A stretch of 64,000 nt of DNA from Photorhabdus caribbeanensis (GTDB lineage: Bacteria > Pseudomonadota > Gammaproteobacteria > Enterobacterales > Enterobacteriaceae). The notes beneath the pieces are model-generated. The model had not been told where the DNA came from and made no database searches. It saw only the letters and a program-made list of their open reading frames with translations. The position numbers were made by a program, and so were the translations under genes. The stretch lies in contig NZ_RCWB01000023.1 in the NCBI RefSeq assembly GCF_018448885.1, positions 24,716 through 88,715 on the forward strand, read 5' to 3'. Positions 1 to 9,217 of the stretch are shown one piece after another (within the stretch, counting starts at the first letter, position 1; each line of letters starts with the position of its first letter).

Positions 1-60
1 ATTGATAATTGGAGTTATTGGGGTTATGTTTATTGCCAGGTTAAACAGATAGGAGTTGAT

Positions 61-240
61 TTGAGAAGTGCAGATTTAATCAAAGAAATTGAGAAAAAAG
101 GGTGGGTGCTGGTAAGAATCAACGGGAGCCATCATCATTTTAAGCACCCTGGACGTAATGATTTGTTGACAATTCCGCATCCCAAACAGGAAATCAAAGT
201 GGGATTGCTTAGGAAAATACAGAAGCAAGTGGGGCTATAA
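61..240 (+). CDS. hicA: HicA-family toxin (mRNA interferase), small ORF
   Basis: A 59-residue basic protein that I read as the HicA toxin of a type II toxin-antitoxin pair; HicA proteins cleave mRNA through a small dsRBD-like fold. The sequence shows the family pattern: an N-terminal helix beginning SADLIKEIEKKGW, then a catalytic-type GSHHHFKHP segment (conserved Gly-Ser-His), then a TIPHP stretch and a C-terminal helix LLRKIQKQ. The start is a TTG with an AGGAG ribosome site 5 bases upstream; the frame stays open to the window edge, but no in-frame ATG is present upstream. The hicB gene follows 58 bases later on the same strand. The ORF is short and uses a non-ATG start, so automatic callers may miss it. 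Confidence 0.82.
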   Translation: MRSADLIKEIEKKGWVLVRINGSHHHFKHPGRNDLLTIPHPKQEIKVGLLRKIQKQVGL

Positions 241-298
241 GCCTCCTTATCTGCATCTGCACTAATCAAATTTTTTAAAATTATTGGAGGAGTATAAC

Positions 299-712
299 GT
301 GTTATATCCTATTGCGATTGAAATTGGTGATGAGAACCACGCTTACGGCGTGGTTGTGCCCGATATATCAGGTTGTTTCTCGGCGGGTGATTCAATGGAG
401 GATACAATAAAAAACGCCAAGGAAGCTATCTCTGGGCATTTAGAGTTGTTGGCCGAAATGAACCAATTACCCCCTGAAGCAAAGCCATTGGATTACTGGA
501 TCAAAGATGAGGAATACTCAGGGTGGGCATGGGCCGTAATTGACATTGATGTTGAACCATATTTAGGTAAATCGACAAAATTCAATGTCACTCTGCCTGA
601 TTTATTATCTAAGAAAATCGATGATCAAGTTAAAGCAAGACCAAACCTGTACAAGAATCGTAGCCACTTTTTGCAAGTAGCTGCTTTGCATGAATTACAA
701 AATGGTATTTAG
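299..712 (+). CDS. hicB: HicB-family antitoxin
   Basis: A 137-residue antitoxin partner of the upstream HicA. Residues 1-60 show the HicB-like ferredoxin-type fold signature (MLYPIAIEIGDENHAYGV, then PDISGCFSAGDS, then a helix with NAKEAISGHLE). The C-terminal third (NVTLPDLLSKKIDDQVKARP) resembles the ribbon-helix-helix/HTH DNA-binding end found in long HicB proteins, which autoregulates the operon. I chose GTG at 299 because GGAGGAG at 286-292 gives a normal spacing and the family usually begins with this motif; an upstream TTG at 284 overlaps that ribosome site. A hairpin terminator follows within 20 bases. Confidence 0.88.
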   Translation: MLYPIAIEIGDENHAYGVVVPDISGCFSAGDSMEDTIKNAKEAISGHLELLAEMNQLPPEAKPLDYWIKDEEYSGWAWAVIDIDVEPYLGKSTKFNVTLPDLLSKKIDDQVKARPNLYKNRSHFLQVAALHELQNGI

Positions 713-731
713 CAATAATTATGATCAATCA

Positions 732-758
732 GCCTCATGTTTTTTATGAGGCTTAATT
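732..758 (+). terminator. Rho-independent terminator of hicAB
   Basis: A 7-base perfect stem (GCCTCAT / ATGAGGC) with a T-rich 7-base loop is followed by TTAATT, 20 bases past the hicB stop. It would end the hicAB transcript. Confidence 0.65.
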
Positions 759-794
759 GAACAGCGTTTAAATCTGTACTTGTATATGTACTGC

Positions 795-835
795 TTACAG
801 CGGCCAGAATCACATTAAATAAATCGCCGCTGTAA
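795..835. repeat. Inverted repeat between hicB and purU
   Basis: TTACAGCGGC at 795-804 is perfectly complemented by GCCGCTGTAA at 826-835, with 21 bases between. No T-run follows on either strand, so it could be a weak bidirectional terminator between the convergent hicAB and purU genes or the scar of a mobile element. Function is not established. Confidence 0.45.
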
Positions 836-892
836 AGCATGTGCTTGAAAAGAAGCTACTGTGTGCTGCTTTTGGACCCAATTAATTCAGTT

Positions 893-1741
893 TTAAAGGA
901 TTACAGTACGGTTGCCGTAAACAAAAACTCGTTGAGCAAGGACCCAATATAGAGCATGGCTCAGAGCATTTTTTTCAACATCCCGGCCCGCTCTCATCAT
1001 ATCCTCAGCAGTGTATGTATGGTCTATGTTAATGACCTTCTGAGTAATAATTGGACCTTCATCCAGGTTATTATTTACATAATGCGCTGTCGCTCCGATG
1101 ATTTTTACCCCTCTCTCGTAAGCCTGATGATAAGGACGCGCCCCGATAAATGCAGGTAAAAAGGAGTGGTGAATGTTAATAATCTGATTTGGATAATGCT
1201 GGACAAATTCTGGTGTCAATACTCGCATGTATTTAGCTAATACCACGTAGTCAGGTTTGTATTGGTCAATCTGGGCAATCAGTTTTTCATCATGTTGTTC
1301 ACGGGTTAAACCTTCATGACTAATTAAATGGAAAGGAATGCCAAATTGCTCAACCAACGATTGTAATGTTGCGTGGTTGCCGATAACCGCAGCAATTTCA
1401 ACATCAAGCCCATCATAAGCGCTTTTCATGAGCAAATCCCCAAGACAATGCGCTTCTTTTGTCACCATAATAACAATGCGACGACGCCCCGCACTATTTA
1501 ATTCCCGTTGTGAACCCACCGGAAGTGCATCATCTAAATCAGCAAGAAATGTTTCATCATTGAAAATTCCTTCAAGCTCTGTGCGCATAAAAAAGCGGCT
1601 AGTGCGATGATCGACGAATTCATTATTCTGAACTATATTCAGTTGGTGTTTGTAGCAAATATTCGTAATTTTGGCGATCAGTCCTTTGGCATCAGGGCAA
1701 ATAGTGCGTAGAATTTTCTTTTGTATATGTTGATGTTGCAT
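893..1741 (-). CDS. purU: Formyltetrahydrofolate deformylase PurU
   Basis: PurU hydrolyses 10-formyltetrahydrofolate to formate and tetrahydrofolate, which balances the one-carbon pool and feeds formate to PurT in purine synthesis. The 282-residue protein matches the E. coli length. Residues 1-80 form an ACT regulatory domain (CPDAKGLIAKITNIC start). The C-terminal two thirds is a formyl-transferase fold with the active-site segments NIHHSFLPAF and GATAHYVNNNLDEGPII, holding the Asn-His-Asp catalytic set. It lies 45 bases downstream of ychJ on the same strand, the same pairing as in E. coli. Confidence 0.96.
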   Translation of the reverse strand: MQHQHIQKKILRTICPDAKGLIAKITNICYKHQLNIVQNNEFVDHRTSRFFMRTELEGIFNDETFLADLDDALPVGSQRELNSAGRRRIVIMVTKEAHCLGDLLMKSAYDGLDVEIAAVIGNHATLQSLVEQFGIPFHLISHEGLTREQHDEKLIAQIDQYKPDYVVLAKYMRVLTPEFVQHYPNQIINIHHSFLPAFIGARPYHQAYERGVKIIGATAHYVNNNLDEGPIITQKVINIDHTYTAEDMMRAGRDVEKNALSHALYWVLAQRVFVYGNRTVIL

Positions 1742-1786
1742 AGATGGGATTATCCTTAAATATTTTTCGTTTTCTGTTTGTGGGCC

Positions 1787-2266
1787 TTAACCACAACATT
1801 TTTTGTATTTTTTACCTGAACCACATGGGCAGGGACTGTTACGGCCAATTTGAGGTTTTACGCCATCAATAGGTTTTACACCATCAATATAGTACCAACG
1901 CTGGTCTATACGGAGAAAACGTGAACGCTCATGAATAAGTTGCTTATCTTGGGATTTCTGATCAAGAAAGCAAGCTGAAAATTCAACATAGGCTTCGTTA
2001 TCATTTTTGCCTTTTTCAGTTGTAATGACATTTAGTCCAAGCCACTGAGTAACAAAAAAACTCTGCTCTATATCTAAACGCCATTTTTCAGCCTGGCAGT
2101 CAGGATGCCAACTGGTAATAAGATAATCGGCGTTGTGCTTTACATAGGCACTGTATCGAGAACGCATCAGTGATTCGGCAGTCGGGGCAAATTTTATGTT
2201 TTGGAGATAAGGGGAACAGCAATCCGCAAAATCTATTCCACTACCACAAGGACATAGCTCTGTCAA
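1787..2266 (-). CDS. ychJ: YchJ family protein with two SEC-C zinc motifs
   Basis: A 159-residue protein of the UPF0225/YchJ family. A SEC-C-type metal-binding motif sits at each end: CPCGSG...DCC at residues 5-17 and [13 protein letters not shown] at the C-terminus. The middle is the NTF2-like YchJ core ([23 protein letters not shown]). The biochemical role is not known; SEC-C motifs elsewhere bind zinc and can contact SecB or nucleic acid. It precedes purU as in E. coli. A short tandem duplication near the C-terminus ([13 protein letters not shown]) is a local curiosity. Confidence 0.92.
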   Translation of the reverse strand: MTELCPCGSGIDFADCCSPYLQNIKFAPTAESLMRSRYSAYVKHNADYLITSWHPDCQAEKWRLDIEQSFFVTQWLGLNVITTEKGKNDNEAYVEFSACFLDQKSQDKQLIHERSRFLRIDQRWYYIDGVKPIDGVKPQIGRNSPCPCGSGKKYKKCCG

Positions 2267-2423
2267 AATAACTCCAGTTTTAAAGAGTGAAATACCATTT
2301 TTATGGGTTTTCTATTGCAAAGAAACGTAAGAGAACAAATGATAGTCACTTAATTGAACTAATATGAGTGATAGTACCTAAGAAAAGGTGAAGGTCGCAA
2401 TATTAAGGTAAGGGAGCGCATTT

Positions 2424-3449
2424 ATGGAAAAGGCATTGGCAGGCAAAAAAATTCTGATTGTGGAGGACGAACCTGTTTTTTGTTCTTTGCTGGCAGGATA
2501 CTTGCAAACGTTGGGCGCTAAGGTATTAGTCGCATCTAATGGCGCCGTTGCAATACAGGTGCTAGGACGCGAAGCTCATATTGAACTTATTTTATGTGAT
2601 TTAGATATGCCGGTTATGAATGGCATTGAATTTATTGCGAAATTGACGAATGAGGGTATTAGTATTCCGGTTATTATTATTTCAGCAACTAACAAGATGG
2701 CTGAAATTGATGAGGTGCTTCGTTTGGGAGCAAAAGATGTTTTATTGAAACCTGTTTCGGATCTTAATGAGATAAAAAAATCGGTGTTGGCCTATTTACA
2801 TCCTACGGTCTTTGTGTCTGGTGCGATTGAACAGAATAACTTGAATAAAGATTGGTTAACCCTAAAGCATAATTCAGATGAAGCATTAAATATGCTTAAG
2901 CAGTTACAACCTCCTGTTTCTCAAGTGATCGCTCACTGTAAAGTCAATTACCGAAAATTGAATATGATTGATAAACCGGGATTGATTCTCGATATGGCGG
3001 CGTTATCTGACAATGAATTAGCTTTTTATTGTCTAGATATTAGCCGTTCAAAAGAGTATGGTGTGATTTCAGCATTATTACTTAGAGTCGTATTTAATAG
3101 TTTGTTACAAGAGCATATCGTCCACCATTCCCGGCGTTTACCTAGTATGGCAGGTATTCTAAATAGAATTAATAACTTGTTGGCAGGTGCAGGATTACAA
3201 GGGCAATTTCCATTGCTGCTTGGGTATTATCATACAATCAATAAAACGGTTCTGCTCACTTCCGCAGGGTTACATGCCAGTATTAAGTCGGGTAATCGTC
3301 AAATCCAATTAGATAGTGGCGTTCCTCTTGGAACGTTGAGAACGATTTGTTCGAATCAAGTTTGTTCTCATAGTGCTGAATGGCAATGCCGGATTTGGAA
3401 TACAAATAGTCAAATAAATTTGATGCTTTCTTCAATGTATTCTGGGTGA
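2424..3449 (+). CDS. rssB: RssB, adaptor for RpoS proteolysis
   Basis: A two-domain response regulator that delivers the stationary-phase sigma factor RpoS to ClpXP. Residues 8-125 are a receiver domain with the acidic pair EDEP, phospho-acceptor Asp in LCDLDMPVMNG and the conserved Lys in LLKPVS. The C-terminal ~200 residues are the degenerate PP2C-phosphatase-like domain typical of RssB. At 341 residues it is close to the E. coli protein (337). The usual upstream neighbour rssA is absent: ychJ lies directly upstream in the opposite direction. A GGGAG ribosome site lies just before the ATG. Confidence 0.92.
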   Translation: MEKALAGKKILIVEDEPVFCSLLAGYLQTLGAKVLVASNGAVAIQVLGREAHIELILCDLDMPVMNGIEFIAKLTNEGISIPVIIISATNKMAEIDEVLRLGAKDVLLKPVSDLNEIKKSVLAYLHPTVFVSGAIEQNNLNKDWLTLKHNSDEALNMLKQLQPPVSQVIAHCKVNYRKLNMIDKPGLILDMAALSDNELAFYCLDISRSKEYGVISALLLRVVFNSLLQEHIVHHSRRLPSMAGILNRINNLLAGAGLQGQFPLLLGYYHTINKTVLLTSAGLHASIKSGNRQIQLDSGVPLGTLRTICSNQVCSHSAEWQCRIWNTNSQINLMLSSMYSG

Positions 3450-3601
3450 ATATTACCAAGGTGGAATTTTGTTTAAAATGGATTTTAAACATTAGGTCAC
3501 GGTAATGTAATTAAACAGAATGGCGCTGTTTATCAGGGAGAGTTAGCTGGTATACTCCGCCTATTATGCTTGAAGTCTATCTAATCAGGCTATTTTATTT
3601 G

Positions 3602-3624
3602 CCGCTCTTTAGTACAAAGAGCGG
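3602..3624. repeat. Perfect 9-bp hairpin in the rssB-galU gap
   Basis: CCGCTCTTT and AAAGAGCGG flank a 5-base loop, about 150 bases past rssB in a 380-base gap. The sequence after the stem is not T-rich, so it may be a weak terminator or an RNA-stability element. Apart from the candidate promoter listed next, I see nothing else in the gap. Confidence 0.45.
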
Positions 3625-3724
3625 GTTTAGCGCTGCTCAGGTAAAAGTGATAACTTTTTGAGTAGTCAGAGAGGTAAACGAAACAGTGAACTATGTGTAT
3701 GCATCGGTTTCTGTGCGCGGTTTA

Positions 3725-3751
3725 TTGACACAAAATAATCAGTAATAATAG
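3725..3751 (+). promoter_or_regulatory. Candidate galU promoter
   Basis: A perfect -35 hexamer TTGACA at 3725-3730 is followed after 15 bases by TAATAG at 3746-3751, about 80 bases before galU. The spacer is shorter than optimal, so this is a pattern match only. Confidence 0.3.
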
Positions 3752-3829
3752 TGCCTTATTAAAGAATCGGCACTGATTTTGAGTTGAAGACGGATTTGTT
3801 TCAGCCAAAAAACATCGGGAGAAAGATTA

Positions 3830-4747
3830 ATGCCATCAGTAAACAAAATCGTAAAGAAAGCCGTTATTCCTGTAGCGGGTTTGGGAACGAGGATGTTGCC
3901 AGCTACCAAAGCAATTCCTAAAGAGATGTTGCCTTTAGTGGATAAGCCTCTTATTCAGTATGTTGTTAATGAATGTATTGCCGCTGGTATTAATGAAATT
4001 ATCTTGGTGACTCATTCATCAAAAAATTCAATTGAAAACCATTTTGATACCAGTTTTGAGTTAGAAGCTATCCTTGAGAAAAGGGTAAAGCGTCAGTTAT
4101 TGGATGAGGTTCAATCTATTTGTCCAAGTCATGTCACCATTATGCAAACTCGTCAGGGAATTGCTAAAGGATTAGGGCATGCGGTGTTGTGTGCCAAGCC
4201 TTTAATTGGTGATGAACCTTTTGCGGTGATACTCCCTGATGTTATTCTTGATGAGTTTAGTACAGATCTGACTAAATATAATCTGAGCGAAATGTTGGCT
4301 CGGTATAATGAAACCGGTGCTAGCCAAATATTAGTAGAACCTGTACCTCATGAAGAGGTTTCTAGTTATGGTATTGTCGATTGCCAGGGAGAAAATCTGC
4401 AACCCGGTGACAGCAAACCAATTAAGCGTGTAGTTGAAAAACCTAAACCGAAAGAAGCACCATCAAATCTTTCTATTGTTGGCCGTTATGTGTTGTCCGA
4501 GAAAATTTGGTCATTATTAGCAAAAACAGCGCCCGGTGCTGGTGATGAAATTCAACTTACTGATGCAATTGCGATGTTAATAGAAAAGGAGTCTGTAGAA
4601 GCCTATCACTTGCAGGGTGTAAGCCATGATTGCGGCAATAAGCTTGGTTATATGCAGGCATTTGTCCGGTATGGTATGAAACATCATACTTTGGGCAAAG
4701 AGTTTACTGATTGGTTAATGGCTTTGCAGGATCGGGTTGAAGAATAA
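3830..4747 (+). CDS. galU: UTP-glucose-1-phosphate uridylyltransferase GalU
   Basis: GalU makes UDP-glucose from UTP and glucose-1-phosphate, the entry point for lipopolysaccharide core, trehalose and the UDP-sugars made by the next two genes. The nucleotidyltransferase signature [19 protein letters not shown] lies at residues 18-36, and the later [12 protein letters not shown] loop and NKLGYMQAF end are typical of bacterial GalU. The length of 305 residues is close to E. coli GalU (302). Only 23 bases separate it from ugd, so galU, ugd and the epimerase gene probably form one transcript. That would give a continuous route from glucose-1-phosphate to UDP-galacturonate. Confidence 0.96.
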   Translation: MPSVNKIVKKAVIPVAGLGTRMLPATKAIPKEMLPLVDKPLIQYVVNECIAAGINEIILVTHSSKNSIENHFDTSFELEAILEKRVKRQLLDEVQSICPSHVTIMQTRQGIAKGLGHAVLCAKPLIGDEPFAVILPDVILDEFSTDLTKYNLSEMLARYNETGASQILVEPVPHEEVSSYGIVDCQGENLQPGDSKPIKRVVEKPKPKEAPSNLSIVGRYVLSEKIWSLLAKTAPGAGDEIQLTDAIAMLIEKESVEAYHLQGVSHDCGNKLGYMQAFVRYGMKHHTLGKEFTDWLMALQDRVEE

Positions 4748-4770
4748 TTTTACGGAAATTTAGGTATTAT

Positions 4771-6114
4771 ATGAAAGTTACGGTATTTGGTATCGGTTAT
4801 GTTGGCTTAGTTCAGGCGGCGGTTTTAGCTGAAGTCGGTCATGATGTTCTTTGTATTGATATAGATGCAAATAAAGTCGAAAATTTGAAAAATGGTCAAA
4901 TTCCCATTTTTGAACCTGGTTTAGCTCCACTGGTTAAAAAAAATTATGAAGAAGGCCGCCTGAATTTTAGTACGGATGCAAAGGCCGGTGTTGCGCACGG
5001 TAAATTACAATTTATTGCTGTTGGCACTCCTCCTGATGAAGATGGTTCAGCAGATTTGAAGTATGTGACAGCGGTGGCCCGTACTATTGCGGAACATATG
5101 GATAGCTATAAGGTTATTATTGATAAATCGACGGTTCCTGTCGGTACCGCAGATAAAGTTAATGCCGTTGTTAATGAGACTCTGTGTCAACGTAATATTG
5201 ATATTCCATTTGATGTGGTTTCTAACCCTGAGTTCCTTAAAGAAGGAGCGGCTGTTGCAGATTGTATGCGCCCTGAGCGGATTATTATTGGGTGCGACAA
5301 TGAAAGAGTTGTTGACCTGATGTATGAATTGTACGAACCATTTAACCGTAATCATGATCGTATGATTGTGATGGATATCCGTAGCGCAGAACTGACGAAG
5401 TATGCTGCTAATTGTATGTTGGCAACGAAAATCAGTTTTATGAATGAGATATCTAATTTAGCTGAGATGCTTGGCGCTGATATTGAGCATGTTCGTCAAG
5501 GAATTGGTTCTGATTCCCGTATTGGCTATCATTTTATCTATCCAGGCTGTGGTTACGGTGGTTCATGTTTCCCAAAAGATGTGCAGGCATTGATTCGTAC
5601 CGCAGAGCAAATTGGTTATCAGCCTAAAATTCTTCGTGCTGTAGAGCAAGTGAACGAACTGCAAAAGCATAAATTGCCTTCTTTTGTTACGCGCCATTTC
5701 GGTGAAGATTTGTCCGGTAAGACATTTTCTGTCTGGGGATTATCGTTCAAACCGAATACCGATGATATGCGTGAAGCGTCGAGCCGTGTTTTGATGGAAG
5801 CATTATGGCAGGCAGGAGCCAAAATACAGGCTTACGATCCTGAGGCGATGCAGGAAGCTCAGCGTATTTATGGTCAGCGCGATGATTTATTATTGATGGG
5901 GACTAAAGAAGCAGCACTTAAGGGGGCCGATGCCTTGATCATTTGTACTGAATGGCAAAGTTTTCGCGCACCAGATTTTGATGTTATCAAAGAGTCTCTC
6001 AAAACGCCGGTTATCTTTGATGGCCGGAATCTCTATGATCCTGAACGTCTGCAATCCCGGGGTTTTACTTATTATGGGATTGGTCGTGGCGCATCCATTA
6101 ATCCAGTTATCTGA
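4771..6114 (+). CDS. ugd: UDP-glucose 6-dehydrogenase
   Basis: Oxidises UDP-glucose to UDP-glucuronate with two NAD+. The N-terminal Rossmann motif is [19 protein letters not shown] (residues 7-25). The catalytic cysteine lies in [12 protein letters not shown], and the substrate-binding loop [17 protein letters not shown] is intact. At 447 residues it belongs to the longer class of bacterial enzymes rather than the 388-residue E. coli Ugd. It lies between galU and the UDP-glucuronate epimerase gene, with 8 bases to the latter. In enteric bacteria such genes feed capsule, colanic acid and aminoarabinose modification of lipid A; which sink applies here cannot be told from the window. Confidence 0.95.
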   Translation: MKVTVFGIGYVGLVQAAVLAEVGHDVLCIDIDANKVENLKNGQIPIFEPGLAPLVKKNYEEGRLNFSTDAKAGVAHGKLQFIAVGTPPDEDGSADLKYVTAVARTIAEHMDSYKVIIDKSTVPVGTADKVNAVVNETLCQRNIDIPFDVVSNPEFLKEGAAVADCMRPERIIIGCDNERVVDLMYELYEPFNRNHDRMIVMDIRSAELTKYAANCMLATKISFMNEISNLAEMLGADIEHVRQGIGSDSRIGYHFIYPGCGYGGSCFPKDVQALIRTAEQIGYQPKILRAVEQVNELQKHKLPSFVTRHFGEDLSGKTFSVWGLSFKPNTDDMREASSRVLMEALWQAGAKIQAYDPEAMQEAQRIYGQRDDLLLMGTKEAALKGADALIICTEWQSFRAPDFDVIKESLKTPVIFDGRNLYDPERLQSRGFTYYGIGRGASINPVI

Positions 6115-6122
6115 GTAATACA

Positions 6123-7136
6123 ATGAAATTCTTAGTCACAGGTGCTGCTGGTTTTATTGGCTTCCATGTTAGCCAGAGATTATTGCAAATGGGGCATGAG
6201 GTTGTCGGTATCGACAACCTAAATGACTATTATGATGTGAGTCTCAAACAAGCACGGTTAGATCTATTATTTGATAAGCCAGGTTTTAAATTTGAAAAGC
6301 TGGATTTAGCTGACAGAATAGCCATTCCCGATCTTTTTTCTCGACACCAATTTCAGCGGGTTATCCATCTGGGAGCTCAGGCGGGTGTTCGCTATTCGTT
6401 GCAAAACCCAATGGCTTACATTGATTCGAATATAATAGGGCATATCAATATTTTGGAAGGTTGCCGTCACAATAATGTTGAGCATTTATTATATTCTTCT
6501 TCTAGTTCTGTTTATGGATTAAATAGAAAGCAACCGTTTTCTACAAACGATTCAGTTGATCATCCAGTTTCACTATATGCAGCAACGAAAAAGTCAGATG
6601 AATTAATGTCTCACAGTTACTCTCATCTTTATCAGTTGCCAACGACAGGTTTGCGTTTTTTTACCGTATATGGCCCGTGGGGACGTCCTGATATGGCTTT
6701 ATTTAAGTTCACCAAGGCGATGTTATCAGGGCAGCCTATTGATGTTTATAACCACGGTAACATGGTTAGAGATTTTACTTATATAGATGATATCGTTGAA
6801 TCAATAATCAGATTGCAGGACGTCATTCCCGTACCAAATGAGAGCTGGACGGTTGAAGATGGACAAATATCTGCCAGCTCTGCCCCTTACTGTATTTATA
6901 ATATTGGTAATGGTCAACCAACTAGACTAGGTGATTTTATTGAGGCAATAGAAGAATCATTAGGCATCCAGGCTAAGAAAAATTTTATGCCCATGCAAGA
7001 TGGTGATGTTCTGTCAACCTGTGCTGATTCAAGTGACATTTTCCAAAAAATAGGGTTTTCCCCAAATACACCTGTGAAGCAGGGTGTGAAGCAGTTTGTA
7101 GAGTGGTATTTGAGTTTCTATCATAAGTCTAAATAA
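6123..7136 (+). CDS. UDP-glucuronate 4-epimerase (extended SDR family)
   Basis: An NAD-dependent sugar-nucleotide epimerase that most likely converts UDP-glucuronate to UDP-galacturonate. The 337-residue protein shows the extended-SDR pattern: GAAGFIGFHV at residues 7-16, the DNLNDYYD loop typical of UDP-glucuronate epimerases, a Ser-Tyr-x3-Lys active site (SSSSVYG, then YAATKKSDE) and the RFFTVYGPWGRPDMA substrate segment. Placement directly after ugd supplies the substrate. Enteric homologues are called Gla, Uge or WbnF. The exact sugar acted on is inferred from sequence and neighbourhood. A hairpin terminator follows immediately. Confidence 0.88.
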   Translation: MKFLVTGAAGFIGFHVSQRLLQMGHEVVGIDNLNDYYDVSLKQARLDLLFDKPGFKFEKLDLADRIAIPDLFSRHQFQRVIHLGAQAGVRYSLQNPMAYIDSNIIGHINILEGCRHNNVEHLLYSSSSSVYGLNRKQPFSTNDSVDHPVSLYAATKKSDELMSHSYSHLYQLPTTGLRFFTVYGPWGRPDMALFKFTKAMLSGQPIDVYNHGNMVRDFTYIDDIVESIIRLQDVIPVPNESWTVEDGQISASSAPYCIYNIGNGQPTRLGDFIEAIEESLGIQAKKNFMPMQDGDVLSTCADSSDIFQKIGFSPNTPVKQGVKQFVEWYLSFYHKSK

Positions 7137-7140
7137 GATA

Positions 7141-7160
7141 AGGAGCCATTGGCTCCTTTT
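7141..7160 (+). terminator. Terminator of the galU-ugd-epimerase unit
   Basis: AGGAGCC, a 3-base loop and GGCTCCT followed by TTT form a compact Rho-independent terminator that overlaps the end of the stem with the T-tract, directly after the epimerase stop codon. Confidence 0.85.
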
Positions 7161-7373
7161 CTATTGAATCAACGACAGTGACCAGCGGGAAGTAAATAGT
7201 TGCGCCTGTTTGACTATTAATTTACCTAGGCATTGGCTAAACGAGTAACTAGCCTGCTTTATCGTAAAGAAATGATAGAAAAACGTGCAATCCGACTAAA
7301 TCCTTCCCAAGGATACTTATACACGCTCATTCGATAGACATTAATTCTTTTGTTATCTAAGCTGTTTAATAAT

Positions 7374-7406
7374 AAAAACACCCTTCTATTTTAAAAGGGT
7401 GTTTTT
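7374..7406 (-). terminator. Terminator of hns (could work on both strands)
   Basis: AAAAACACCCTT and AAGGGTGTTTTT pair around an 8-base loop, giving A- and T-tracts on both sides. It lies about 28 bases past the hns stop on the minus strand, and would also stop read-through from the epimerase side. Confidence 0.85.
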
Positions 7407-7433
7407 AATTAAATTAACTTTAAAAACAATGAA

Positions 7434-7838
7434 TTAGAGTAAGAAACTTTCCAGGGTTCTTCCTTCTTCTTCAATTGCTTTTTTGATAACAGCAGGTGTA
7501 CGTCCTTGGCCAGTCCAAGTTTTAGTTTCACCGTTTGTATCAACATATTGGTATTTAGCTGGACGAGCAGGGCGTTTTGTTTTACCAGCAGATTTGCCGG
7601 CGCTCATTGTCTGAAGTAATTCGCTTGGATCAATTCCTTGGTCAAGAATCATTTTACGAACTTCTTCCAATTTACGTGTACGTTCCTCTAATTCAGCTTG
7701 TACCTGACTTTCTTCTTCACGACGTTCTTCAACAACGACGGTCAGTTTTTCAAGTATTTCATCCAAGAACTCAAGTTGGCATTCTCTTGCTTGAGCTCGT
7801 AAAGTACGGATGTTATTTAGGGTTTTTAAATCGCTCAT
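7434..7838 (-). CDS. hns: Nucleoid-associated silencer H-NS
   Basis: H-NS binds curved AT-rich DNA and silences horizontally acquired genes, a relevant role given the three AT-rich insertions in this window. The 134-residue protein has the N-terminal coiled-coil dimerisation region (residues 1-65, rich in Glu and Arg), a linker with [14 protein letters not shown], and the C-terminal DNA-binding domain with TWTGQGRTP, which contains the QGR AT-hook-like loop. E. coli H-NS has 137 residues. It is divergent from tdk, as in E. coli, across a 644-base gap. Confidence 0.97.
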   Translation of the reverse strand: MSDLKTLNNIRTLRAQARECQLEFLDEILEKLTVVVEERREEESQVQAELEERTRKLEEVRKMILDQGIDPSELLQTMSAGKSAGKTKRPARPAKYQYVDTNGETKTWTGQGRTPAVIKKAIEEEGRTLESFLL

Positions 7839-7891
7839 TGTCCTGGTCTCAAATTATTAATGATGATGGCTGATGTGGATATAATAATAGA

Positions 7892-7919
7892 ATGCTATTT
7901 TATTTTCTGCAATAGTCAA
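7892..7919 (-). promoter_or_regulatory. Candidate hns promoter
   Basis: On the minus strand TTGACT (7914-7919) and TAGCAT (7892-7897) are separated by 16 bases, 54 bases or more upstream of the hns start. This is the best sigma-70-like match I see in the gap; other AT-rich hexamers are present. Confidence 0.4.
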
Positions 7920-8482
7920 TTTATCATATTCGGATAAAATGGCTCTTTTTTTTAAACGTAATTTCTTTACAAAAGTTATATAGCGCTTTTTATACAGCTA
8001 TTTCGATTGTCATTCCCCAATAACATGTTCAGGGTACCTTTAACAAAGAGGGGACATGATAATCTCTCTAATTTATAAACCAGGTATATACTAAATCGGT
8101 AAGTAATTTTAACTGTTTCTTATCATACCTGCTAAAGCAGAATAATACTAAGTTAAAAAAAACTTATGACTAATCCATGAGTTATCGCTGATTTACTGTC
8201 ACCGTTTTCTGGAAGTAAATCACGCACATTATTAATTTGCATACCATATGCAACAAATCATCCGGGCTTTCATTTCTTAATTTAGACATGAACATTTGTC
8301 ATTCAAATGCGCTTTATTACTCGGCTGGTGTGATGGAGGTCATGAATCATTAAGACATCACTAAGCTAAATATTTCGCTATATCAACCGGTGCGGCTTAC
8401 TGAGATGGATAATCACGACTAAAGTTTATGGTAAACTCATCTGACTATATGGCTTTATAAATTTTGTTAAGGGGTAGGGCTG
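7920..8482. other. Long AT-rich divergent region between hns and tdk
   Basis: About 560 bases with no convincing coding sequence on either strand. The length and AT-richness fit the autoregulated, curved upstream region expected for hns. The tdk promoter must also be here, but I could not single out one match. Confidence 0.5.
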
Positions 8483-9097
8483 ATGGCTCAACTTTATTTT
8501 TATTACTCAGCAATGAATGCTGGGAAATCGACATCCCTGTTGCAATCCTCTTATAACTATAATGAAAGAGGGATGAGAACGCTGGTGTTTACCGCAGAAA
8601 TTGACACCCGGTTTGAAAAGGGAAAAGTCAATTCTCGGATTGGATTATCTGCTGATGCACTTCTGTTTAGTCAACAGACGGATATTGGCGAGTTGATCAG
8701 AAATGAAAATAAGCAGGCAAGAGTGCATTGTGTGCTGATTGATGAGTGCCATTTTCTCACGAAAGCACAGATTGAACAGCTATGTAAGGTGACTGATTAT
8801 GATGATATTCCAGTTCTTTGTTATGGGCTGAGAACTGATTTTAGAGGCGAGCTGTTTAGCGGAAGCCAGTATCTTTTGGCGTGGGCTGATAAGTTAGTTG
8901 AGTTGAAAACTATCTGTCACTGTGGACGCAAAGCAAACCGTACATTACGTTTGGATAGCCAAGGTGTGGTCATTTATGATGGCGAACAAGTTGATATCGG
9001 CGACAATAAAAAATATGTTTCTGTTTGCCGTAAGCACTATATGGATGCTGTCAGTGAGGCGCGGAAAAGCAAAAGAGAAGCAACATGTAATGGATAG
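8483..9097 (+). CDS. tdk: Thymidine kinase
   Basis: Phosphorylates thymidine to dTMP in the salvage pathway. The 204-residue protein has the Walker A loop [13 protein letters not shown] near residue 10, the LIDECHFL Walker-B-type segment, the [15 protein letters not shown] substrate loop and the zinc-binding cysteines CHCGRKA and VCRKHY of type II thymidine kinases. The start follows an AGGGG-type ribosome site. Convergent with adhE; in E. coli the same pair is adjacent apart from ychG. Confidence 0.96.
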   Translation: MAQLYFYYSAMNAGKSTSLLQSSYNYNERGMRTLVFTAEIDTRFEKGKVNSRIGLSADALLFSQQTDIGELIRNENKQARVHCVLIDECHFLTKAQIEQLCKVTDYDDIPVLCYGLRTDFRGELFSGSQYLLAWADKLVELKTICHCGRKANRTLRLDSQGVVIYDGEQVDIGDNKKYVSVCRKHYMDAVSEARKSKREATCNG

Positions 9098-9163
9098 CTT
9101 TTCTGTGAAGCGGTCAGATGTTCTGTTTGAGAGTTTGTATTAGATAGGCAGAGGTAAGTTAAA

Positions 9164-9183
9164 GGGCGCTGATGTCAGCACCC
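9164..9183. terminator. Weak bidirectional hairpin between tdk and adhE
   Basis: GGGCGCTGA and TCAGCACCC pair with one internal mismatch around a 2-base loop in the short gap between two convergent genes. The T-tracts are poor on both strands. Confidence 0.45.
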
Positions 9184-9217
9184 TTAAGTAGTATTTAATC
9201 AGTTAATAAATTTGTTC

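Noticed and set aside
5047..5355. 102-residue minus-strand ORF inside ugd
   Set aside because: A shadow of the conserved ugd frame.
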